Assembly: GCA_001781685.1 (NCBI GenBank)
Contig: MFLZ01000039.1
Location: 1-5,018 of the forward strand
Direction: 5' to 3'
Length of the DNA stretch: 5,018 nt
DNA from: Candidatus Kaiserbacteria bacterium RIFCSPLOWO2_01_FULL_54_13
GTDB lineage: Bacteria; Patescibacteriota; Minisyncoccia; Phycocordibacterales; UBA2100
Each line of letters begins with the position of its first letter. Within the stretch, counting starts at the first letter, position 1. A program made the translations under genes and the position numbers. Under the pieces are notes generated by a model that searched no databases, had not been told where the DNA came from, and saw only the letters and a list, made by a program, of their open reading frames with translations. This document shows, in pieces, positions 1 to 3,859 of this stretch.

Positions 1-11
1 TAGTCTCTTGT

Positions 12-38
12 CATAAAACAAAACGCCCGAAGGCGTCC
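12..38 (-). terminator. Rho-independent terminator closing the 76-1070 minus-strand gene set
   Basis: On the minus strand the sequence reads ACGCC-TTCG-GGCGT followed by TTTGTTTTATG. This is a five-base-pair GC-rich stem capped by a UUCG tetraloop, with a T-rich tract directly after it. It begins about 38 nt past the stop codon of the gene at 76-459, the expected place for a terminator. On the plus strand the hairpin is preceded, not followed, by the T/A tract, so it works in one direction only. Confidence 0.75.
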
Positions 39-75
39 GTGTAATGTAGCGGAAAATCGAGAAAAAGCAACTTGG

Positions 76-459
76 TCAGAGTAACCTGATACGAGAGCCA
101 GAACTACGAATGTCCAAGGCTCCTTCGATTTTGTCCACCAATTTATACATCTGACCTTCCCAATCAATACGCCTCTGATTCCAGTCGAGCCAGAGTTCCG
201 ATCCTTCTCCACTATCCTTTACGCTTGGTTGGGGCCCCACATACTTATCACGAGGAATCAAGTTCTCACCTATGACAATTTGCTTAAGATCCGCCCACAT
301 ACGTACACTGTCCGTTGCGGGACCAGATAGAAGGACAAGACCGTCGCGGCACTCATGAACTAAAACTCCCGTGGGAAACGTCTTCTTGACTTGCTCAGAA
401 CTTAAAGGGTTCTCTTCGGAGTTCGCTTGAAAAACCGGAAATTTTTCCTTGCCGCCCAT
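76..459 (-). CDS. Unrecognised 127-residue protein, third gene behind a toxin-antitoxin pair
   Basis: I do not recognise a family. The protein is predicted soluble: no signal peptide or membrane segment is visible, and it is rich in charged residues and tryptophan (three Trp between about residues 55 and 100). The first 20 residues look disordered. A short hydrophobic block with VLVHE and GLVLLSGPA (about residues 32-48) could form beta strands, and the C-terminal part around WEGQMYKLVDKIEGAL (about 100-115) looks helical. The ATG at 459 has an AGGA seven nt upstream, which supports this start. The stop TGA at 76-78 is followed by a good terminator. It lies 81 nt behind the toxin gene on the same strand and may be co-transcribed, but a copy of the 23-nt repeat and a weak TGG-TAGGAT promoter-like box lie in that gap, so separate transcription is equally possible. 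Confidence 0.7.
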   Translation of the reverse strand: MGGKEKFPVFQANSEENPLSSEQVKKTFPTGVLVHECRDGLVLLSGPATDSVRMWADLKQIVIGENLIPRDKYVGPQPSVKDSGEGSELWLDWNQRRIDWEGQMYKLVDKIEGALDIRSSGSRIRLL

Positions 460-469
460 CCCAAAATCC

Positions 470-492
470 TACCACGCGAAGTGGGCCCTTCG
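470..492. repeat. 23-nt repeat, copy 1
   Basis: This stretch, beginning TACCACGCGAAGTG and ending GCCCTTCG, matches 1098-1120 at 21 of 23 positions in the same orientation. It sits 11 nt upstream of the ATG at 459. It runs into a 'CTTCGACTGCGCTCAGGGC' sequence with short inverted arms (GCCCT/AGGGC), resembling the 'TTCGAC...GCTCAGG' intergenic repeats seen in many bacteria. Confidence 0.7.
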
Positions 493-540
493 ACTGCGCT
501 CAGGGCAGGCGAAGGCTTTGTTGGCCTCGACCGCTTTGCC

Positions 541-855
541 TTACTCCCAACCTAATAGGATGCCGAAAGTGTCCCGATGCGAGTGCAGCACGCGGATGAG
601 ATCGATGGACCTTTCACGGTCGAGATAGAAAAGCAGGTAGGAAAACCCGACGAGCGGGACCATGCGTAGCTCTGGCAGACCAAGGTCATGAGAGAAACGT
701 GGCGATCCGGGCCTGGGCATGTTCCGGATCCGAGCGAGCGCTAATTCTACCCCTGCCAGAAAACGATAGGACAAATCGATGCTTTCCCGCGCGTAGCGCG
801 CAGCGGCGTCCGCAATGTCATGCTCGGCTTGCGGGTGCTTCCGAAGCTTTTTCAT
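541..855 (-). CDS. ParE/RelE-superfamily type II toxin
   Basis: A 104-residue protein with the size and layout of ParE toxins. A helical hairpin rich in Ala and Arg covers about residues 8-45. A beta-sheet core follows: LRMVPLVGFSYLLFYLD (63-79), then the conserved closing strand IDLIRVLHSHRD (84-95), which corresponds to the family's 'VLHxxRD' motif. By family knowledge ParE members poison DNA gyrase and RelE members cleave mRNA on the ribosome; the sequence alone does not decide which applies. I chose the ATG at 855 because it overlaps the antitoxin stop as ATGA, typical of translational coupling, and because the family pattern starts just after it. A longer reading from 900 would add 15 residues taken from antitoxin sequence. 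Stop is TAA at 541-543. Family assignment is fairly secure, molecular target unknown. Confidence 0.87.
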   Translation of the reverse strand: MKKLRKHPQAEHDIADAAARYARESIDLSYRFLAGVELALARIRNMPRPGSPRFSHDLGLPELRMVPLVGFSYLLFYLDRERSIDLIRVLHSHRDTFGILLGWE

Positions 856-1070
856 GCACGCCTCGCGTGCCGGCGCGCAAGAGCGCGCATTCTCTTCCAA
901 AATGCCGGAGTTACTTCCGTCGCTGGACCGCTTTCAAGACCCTTGAGAATCTCTGTGCGAAGACGTGCGCGCGCTTTTTCGACAGCAGTATTTACCTTCA
1001 CCGATCGCTTGAGTTCTTGTATGTCTGCCCGCATCGCAGCAAGCTTCTTTTGTATCGTCGCATTGATCAT
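852..1070 (-). CDS. ParD-like antitoxin
   Basis: A 72-residue, strongly basic protein directly upstream of the ParE-like toxin with a 4-nt ATGA overlap. The N-terminal part (about 5-40) is a charged helix. The C-terminal part, LRTEILKGLESGPATEVTPAFWKRMRALAR (about 37-66), matches the 'GLxSGPATxxTxxxW' tail of ParD-type antitoxins that wraps the toxin. The start at 1070 is preferred because a TGATATACT box lies 7 nt upstream. The longer reading from 1232 would add 54 residues that cross this promoter and the 23-nt repeat and do not look like antitoxin sequence. By family knowledge it neutralises the toxin by direct binding and, with the toxin, represses its own promoter. No ribbon-helix-helix domain is obvious in the N-terminus, so a DNA-binding role is uncertain. 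Confidence 0.83.
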   Translation of the reverse strand: MINATIQKKLAAMRADIQELKRSVKVNTAVEKARARLRTEILKGLESGPATEVTPAFWKRMRALARRHARRA

Positions 1071-1071
1071 G

Positions 1072-1090
1072 CGGCACAGTATATCACAAG
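1072..1090 (-). promoter_or_regulatory. Extended -10 promoter of the toxin-antitoxin operon, within a motif shared with the divergent gene
   Basis: On the minus strand TGA-TATACT occupies 1086-1078, matching the extended -10 form TGnTATAAT, with only 7 nt to the antitoxin ATG. That predicts transcription starting at or next to the start codon (leaderless mRNA); there is no SD. No good -35 is present. The surrounding 19 nt (CTTGTGATA-TA-CTGTGCCG) recurs in inverted orientation at 1183-1199 with a 2-nt gap and one mismatch. Confidence 0.5.
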
Positions 1091-1097
1091 CGAAAAT

Positions 1098-1120
1098 TAC
1101 CACGCGAAATGCGCCCTTCG
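1098..1120. repeat. 23-nt repeat, copy 2
   Basis: Same sequence as 470-492 at 21 of 23 positions and in the same orientation, placed 28 nt upstream of the antitoxin ATG. It is again followed by a 'TTCGACAGGCTCA' type sequence (1127-1137) and a further AAGCTCAGGCAAG (1147-1159), a degenerate version of what follows copy 1. Confidence 0.7.
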
Positions 1121-1182
1121 CCGGATTCGACAGGCTCACCGCAAGCAAGCTCAGGCAAGTAAAAGTTTTGGAGTCTGAGACC

Positions 1183-1199
1183 CTTGTGATACCGTGCCG
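1183..1199 (+). promoter_or_regulatory. Probable promoter or operator of the divergent gene
   Basis: CTTGTGATACCGTGCCG on the plus strand repeats, apart from a missing TA and one mismatch, the promoter box of the antitoxin (1090-1072, minus strand). It lies 26 nt upstream of the ATG at 1226. As a -10 it is weak (GATACC), with a possible TTGGAG -35 at 1168-1173. The matching inverted placement suggests a common regulator or a common core promoter. Confidence 0.35.
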
Positions 1200-1225
1200 G
1201 CAGAGGCCAAACACGGGAGGCAGCG

Positions 1226-1489
1226 ATGCCAAAGAAAGAGAGTCAATATGCCGACCTTCTACGAGAGCTCGACTTCGAGCCGTGGCTCGAAGCTCTGGAT
1301 GCTCCAGAGTTTGAAGACTTCAAGCCCGACCCGCCAACGTTCATACTCTTTTACCTCGGTGAGACACACGTCATCGACGAAACCGGCGAACACTGGCGAT
1401 GCAAGAAGGAAATCGATATGTCAGTGTACGGCTTCGTAGACCTGATGACGCTCGCCCAAAAAGAACAAAAACAATCGCTCTTAAACTAA
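1226..1489 (+). CDS. Unrecognised 87-residue acidic protein
   Basis: Family not recognised. The protein is acidic and soluble-looking, without a signal peptide or membrane segment. Residues 1-35 are rich in Glu/Asp and aromatic residues (LRELDFEPWLEALDAPEFEDF). A hydrophobic strand TFILFYLGE (about 38-46) follows, then HVIDETGEHWRCKKEIDM (about 48-65), ending in VYGFVDLMTLAQKEQ. The single HWRC contains the only Cys. The start at 1226 is well supported by GGAGG at 1216-1220, five nt upstream. An overlapping reading frame from 1194 lacks this signal. The stop TAA forms the first bases of a strong terminator. It is the only plus-strand gene here, divergent from the toxin-antitoxin operon and convergent with rpsG. 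Confidence 0.72.
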   Translation: MPKKESQYADLLRELDFEPWLEALDAPEFEDFKPDPPTFILFYLGETHVIDETGEHWRCKKEIDMSVYGFVDLMTLAQKEQKQSLLN

Positions 1490-1518
1490 AACAGTGCTGG
1501 CGGGCACTGTTTGCTTTT
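1489..1518. terminator. Bidirectional terminator between the convergent 1226-1489 gene and rpsG
   Basis: AAACAGTGC (1489-1497) pairs perfectly with GCACTGTTT (1504-1512) around a 6-nt loop. The plus strand continues GCTTTT. The minus strand continues TTTTAGTTT because the A-rich end of the stem becomes a U-tract. It starts at the stop codon of the plus gene and 3 nt after the rpsG stop, so it can serve both. It also shows that rpsG is the last gene of its transcript: no fusA or tuf follows. Confidence 0.85.
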
Positions 1519-1520
1519 AC

Positions 1521-1982
1521 CTACCAAGCAAAGTGTGCAAAAGCCTTATTTGCTTCTGCCATCCTATGGGTAGTTTCTTTCTTCGTGACGGCTACGCCTT
1601 CGCCTTTGTGCGCGGCGCGGATTTCTTTCAAAAGCGACTCCGCCATCGGCTTCCCCTTCGTGCCTTCGGCGGCTTCCACGATCCAGCGGAGTCCGAGAGC
1701 GAGCTTTCGATTCGGATTCACCTCGCGCGGCACCTGATAGTTGGCGCCACCCACGCGGCGCGAGCGCACCTCTACAGAAGGAGACGCTTTTTCAAGAGCA
1801 TCCTCTAAAATCACGACGGGGTCTCCGTCTTTCTTCAATTCATCCATCACTTTGTAAACAATTTTCCGCGCAGTATCTTTTTTCCCGCGTTCCATTACGT
1901 AGTTGATTAGCTTCGACACCTTCACCGAGCCGTATACGGGATCTGGCTGCGGCAGATGTTTTCTTTTGATAGGACGTCTCAT
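1521..1982 (-). CDS. rpsG: Small ribosomal subunit protein S7 (uS7)
   Basis: A full-length S7 of 153 residues (E. coli K-12 forms are slightly longer). S7 binds the 3' major domain of 16S rRNA, nucleates assembly of the 30S head and lies at the E-site/mRNA exit. Family landmarks are present: the basic N-terminus MRRPIKRKHLPQPDPVYGS, the helical YVMERGKKDTARKIVYKVM (about 28-46), the beta hairpin RSRRVGGANYQVP (about 73-85), RWIVEAA (99-105), and the terminal MAEANKAFAHFAW. I chose the ATG at 1982. A TTG at 2012 would add ten residues encoded by repeat DNA and absent from S7. No convincing SD precedes the ATG (only ACGAAGT), and the repeat element at 1989-2084 ends 6 nt upstream, so the natural upstream region has been replaced. 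It lies downstream of rpsL on the same strand. Confidence 0.97.
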   Translation of the reverse strand: MRRPIKRKHLPQPDPVYGSVKVSKLINYVMERGKKDTARKIVYKVMDELKKDGDPVVILEDALEKASPSVEVRSRRVGGANYQVPREVNPNRKLALGLRWIVEAAEGTKGKPMAESLLKEIRAAHKGEGVAVTKKETTHRMAEANKAFAHFAW

Positions 1983-1988
1983 ACTTCG

Positions 1989-2084
1989 TAATTTTAAATT
2001 TCCAATTTTCAATCAATTTTTAAGGCATCAATGTTTGAAAATTAAATCATTGCACATTCAATGAAAATTGAAAATCGATAATTA
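1989..2084. mobile_element. 96-bp non-autonomous (deletion-derived) relative of the four-helix-bundle cassette, between rpsL and rpsG
   Basis: The left end (1989-2013) is identical over 25 nt to the left end of the cassette at 4505-4529. Bases 2056-2075 are an exact inverted copy of 4521-4540, so the two ends of this element are partly complementary and the transcript should fold into a hairpin. The inner part matches the 3' end of the four-helix-bundle gene, including the AAACATTGA that carries its last codons and stop. A nine-codon ORF (2028-2057, minus strand: MCNDLIFKH) fits as the gene's first and last codons joined by a deletion. The TAA at the right end is also the rpsL stop. No clean target duplication is visible, so it is probably older than the cassette at 4505-4953. 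Confidence 0.7.
2028..2057 (-). pseudogene. Nine-codon remnant of a four-helix-bundle gene
   Basis: ATG TGC AAT GAT TTA ATT TTC AAA CAT TGA on the minus strand encodes MCNDLIFKH. The intact gene at 4550-4918 begins MNND and ends RLKH with the same AAA CAT TGA, and the sequence after both stops is alignable for about 45 nt. I infer an internal deletion that removed nearly all of the gene. The match at the 3' side is firm; the match at the 5' side is short and could be chance. Confidence 0.5.
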
Positions 2085-2498
2085 TTTCTCACCTTTGGGC
2101 TTCTTAGCTCCATAGACCGAGCGGCCGCGGCGACGCGCATCCACACCTGTCGCGTCGAGCTTGCCGCGCACAATCGTGTAGCGAAGTCCGATATCCTTCA
2201 CACGTCCGCCGCGGACAAGTACTACAGAGTGCTCCTGCAAATTGTGTCCTTCGCCGGGAATGTACGCGGTGATTTCCATGCCGTTGGTGAGGCGCACGCG
2301 GGCGATTTTGCGGATGGCACTGTTGGGCTTGCGCGGCGTCTTCGTCGTGACACGCGTGCACACACCCCGCTTAAAAGGCGACGAGTAGTAAGCCGGGCGG
2401 TTCTTAAGTGTGTTGAAACCGCGCGAAAGCGCGATCGTTTTCGTGCGCCACGTTTTCTGCTTTCGCCCGCGCCTCACGAGTTGATTTATTGTAGCCAT
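2082..2498 (-). CDS. rpsL: Small ribosomal subunit protein S12 (uS12)
   Basis: S12 of 138 residues; it sits at the interface side of the 30S decoding centre and controls accuracy. Landmarks: MATINQLVRRGRK at the start, RGVCTRVTTKTPRKPNSAIRK (44-64), VRLTNGMEITAYIPGEGHNLQEHS (about 68-91), VRGGRVKD (95-102) and RSVYGAKKPK at the end. It is 14 residues longer than the E. coli protein, the excess lying between residues 14 and 43 (the region with ALSRGFNTLKNRPAYYSS), as I recall for several CPR lineages. Two decoding-centre differences stand out: Arg56 replaces the Lys43 of E. coli, and the 'KDLPGVRYH' loop is shortened to KDIGLRYT without its proline. Asp102, equivalent to the methylthiolated Asp89, is kept. 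The start MATINQ is secure although no SD is visible. The stop TAA lies inside the end of the AT-rich element. Confidence 0.97.
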   Translation of the reverse strand: MATINQLVRRGRKQKTWRTKTIALSRGFNTLKNRPAYYSSPFKRGVCTRVTTKTPRKPNSAIRKIARVRLTNGMEITAYIPGEGHNLQEHSVVLVRGGRVKDIGLRYTIVRGKLDATGVDARRRGRSVYGAKKPKGEK

Positions 2499-2500
2499 GT

Positions 2501-2543
2501 CTTAGAGATTCTTAGCGAGTATAACGAGCTTAGAAGCTCTTAG
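2501..2543. repeat. CTTAG repeats around a TATACT box upstream of rpsL
   Basis: CTTAG occurs at 2501, 2511, 2529 and 2539, spaced 10, 18 and 10 nt, with a fifth copy at 2619. Between the two pairs lies CGAG-TATAA-CGAG, which on the minus strand gives the -10-like TATACT (2523-2518) ahead of rpsL. The spacing of one helical turn suggests a protein-binding site. A matching -35 is not obvious. If TATACT is the -10 the leader is only about a dozen nt long. Confidence 0.4.
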
Positions 2544-2544
2544 A

Positions 2545-2580
2545 CCCGCCCCAAATTTTGCGGCGCAAAATTTAGGCGGG
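2545..2580. repeat. Inverted repeat CCCGCC-n-AAATTTTGC / GCAAAATTT-n-GGCGGG
   Basis: A 15-bp imperfect stem with a 3-nt loop: CCCGCC (2545-2550) pairs with GGCGGG (2575-2580), and AAATTTTGC (2553-2561) pairs with GCAAAATTT (2565-2573), with a CC/A bulge between. Neither strand has a U-tract after it, so it is a poor terminator. It may be a dispersed palindromic repeat, or a hairpin in the rpsL leader if transcription starts further upstream. Confidence 0.6.
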
Positions 2581-2630
2581 TTGTGAAAACTATAGTCGCC
2601 CCCGCTTCGCTTCAGCTTCTTAGTTTTCTA

Positions 2631-2651
2631 CAAAAATAGCGCTGAAAGCGC
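2631..2651 (-). terminator. Rho-independent terminator of the cysteine-rich protein gene
   Basis: On the minus strand GCGCT-TTC-AGCGC is followed by TATTTTTG. The stem is short (5 bp) but GC-rich, with a triloop and a U-tract. It lies 57 nt after the stop codon at 2708 and ahead of rpsL, separating the two transcripts. Confidence 0.6.
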
Positions 2652-2707
2652 AAGGGAAATGTACTACAAAAAAGAATCTGGCGCAATGCGTAGTGCGATT
2701 AGAGAAA

Positions 2708-3805
2708 CTAATTTCCCGGAACAAGAAGGTTCAATAAGCTGACGATGCTATTTTTGAGAGCGTCAAGAGTCGCCTGCAATACTGTTCTGTTCTCTTGTGT
2801 AAGCGGGGTCTGCGGCAAATCGGGCACGGCAAACGTAGACTCTGTAACCAGTTGCGTAATACCTTGCGAAGGTGCGGGAGGAGGCTCTTGTGCCGTTGCT
2901 CTCCGCGGGTCCTCCGCTCGCTTAATATCTCCTGACCATTTATACATTGGCAGAGCGTCGCTCGGCTCTGAATTCGGACTAGATGGAGCCTTGGGACCGG
3001 ACGCCAGCTCCTTGAGCGCTTGTTCTATCCGAGCTCCTTCTAGATCTTTCGTCGTCGATGAAGCTTGCATACGCGAGGTATCCTCCGAACATTTTGAAGA
3101 GAAGAAAGAGGTTACGAACGTCGCACCGGGTATCCCGCAGTATCCCGGCTTATTCGCCTGCTTACTACACTCCGGAGCGGATGGATTCTTTTGACAATCT
3201 TGATCCTTCGCCTCCTTGCCACTATCTTTCGGCGGCGGCTTCCCCTCACCGCCCTTCGGCATCTCCGGCATCTTCGGCATCCCGCCCCCTTCCTTACCTT
3301 TATCTTTCCCGTCCAGCGGCGGCTGCGCTTGATCTTTTGGAACTCCCTTGTACGGGCCAGAAACGCACTTTCCATCCACCTCGTCCCGGCATGGATTCAC
3401 GTGCTTCGCGCCTCCTTTACAACAGACAAGGGAACCGGATCCCTTCTTATTACTCGTCCACGATTCAGTGCAATGAATCTGGCAATCAGCATTTTTGTTG
3501 CATGCGAAATTGTCTTTTCCGCCAGCAGGCGCTTCCTTCGTGTATACACACTCTCGATTTATTAATACGCACTGTTGAAACTCGTTCTCGCATTTGTCCT
3601 TCTGTTTGGGATTTGCCTTCAAACATTTCTGATACTCCGGCTCGCACTCCCCTTGCCCGGCAGCAGCGGCAGCCACTTGGCCCGTACGCGAGACTATAGA
3701 AAAGCCCGCCATGCCAAGGCCGGCTGAGACAAGAAATGTTACCGCGAGAAGCGCGACTACGGGAGCCGTCAACTGCAGGCGCTTCGTCCTCTGCCTCCTT
3801 CTCAT
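2708..3805 (-). CDS. Exported or membrane-anchored cysteine-rich, Pro/Lys/Gly-rich protein
   Basis: No known family recognised; 365 residues. Residues 1-11 are strongly basic (MRRRQRTKRLQ). About 12-38 are hydrophobic, a signal peptide or signal anchor, and VAAAAAGQ (44-51) offers possible cleavage sites. The next region (54-147) has 12 cysteines, opening with a tandem motif CEPEYQKC and CENEFQQC ten residues apart and including a CC pair at 128-129. A low-complexity linker (about 150-205) contains MPKMPEMPK and KPPPKD. Four more Cys follow (QDC, PEC, GYC, SKC), so 16 in total, an even number that fits disulphides outside the cytoplasm. The C-terminal half is Ser/Pro/Ala-rich and ends in a helix with a hydrophobic tip (ALKNSIVSLLNLLVPGN). 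An in-frame stop 12 nt before the ATG rules out a longer form. The ATG has no SD of its own but overlaps the stop of a small ORF that has one. It lies 54 nt after the protease gene, probably co-transcribed. A surface or envelope role is inferred. Confidence 0.85.
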   Translation of the reverse strand: MRRRQRTKRLQLTAPVVALLAVTFLVSAGLGMAGFSIVSRTGQVAAAAAGQGECEPEYQKCLKANPKQKDKCENEFQQCVLINRECVYTKEAPAGGKDNFACNKNADCQIHCTESWTSNKKGSGSLVCCKGGAKHVNPCRDEVDGKCVSGPYKGVPKDQAQPPLDGKDKGKEGGGMPKMPEMPKGGEGKPPPKDSGKEAKDQDCQKNPSAPECSKQANKPGYCGIPGATFVTSFFSSKCSEDTSRMQASSTTKDLEGARIEQALKELASGPKAPSSPNSEPSDALPMYKWSGDIKRAEDPRRATAQEPPPAPSQGITQLVTESTFAVPDLPQTPLTQENRTVLQATLDALKNSIVSLLNLLVPGN

Positions 3806-3831
3806 ACGTACAGGCTAACACCCGTGGCCAT
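3802..3831 (-). CDS. Nine-codon leader ORF overlapping the start of the cysteine-rich protein gene
   Basis: The minus strand has GAGGAG (3839-3834), then after two A residues an ATG opening MATGVSLYV and stopping at TGA. That TGA overlaps the next gene's ATG as ATGA. The larger gene has no SD, so ribosomes recruited here may reinitiate on it. The spacing from GAGGAG to ATG is short (2 nt), which weakens the case. It could also be simply that this SD serves an unusually distant start. Confidence 0.35.
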   Translation of the reverse strand: MATGVSLYV

Positions 3832-3859
3832 TTCTCCTCGTTTGATTGTGCACAAGCTA

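Noticed and set aside
852..1232. 126-residue reading of the antitoxin from 1232
   Set aside because: The added 54 residues cross the promoter box and the 23-nt repeat and show no family resemblance.
699..1314. Long plus-strand frames over the toxin-antitoxin genes
   Set aside because: They are antisense to two genes with family matches and a coupled overlap, have Arg/Cys/Ser-rich composition typical of shadow frames, and lack ribosome sites.
1983..2012. TTG start at 2012 adding MKIGNLKLRS to S7
   Set aside because: The extra codons are entirely repeat-element DNA and S7 proteins begin with a basic stretch like MRRPIKRKHLP; the ATG at 1982 fits.
1989..2084. Clear target-site duplication around the 96-bp element
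   Set aside because: The flanks (…ACTTCG and TTTCTC…) do not match; only a loose CGTA/CGATA similarity exists if the ends are redrawn.
2608..2650. Alternative long hairpin CGCTTCAGC with GCTGAAAGCG as an antiterminator
   Set aside because: On the transcribed minus strand its second arm is made only after the terminator U-tract, so it cannot act in time as a classical antiterminator.
3058..3699. 213-residue plus-strand frame opposite the cysteine-rich protein
   Set aside because: No SD, low-complexity composition, antisense to a gene with a clear signal anchor and patterned cysteines.
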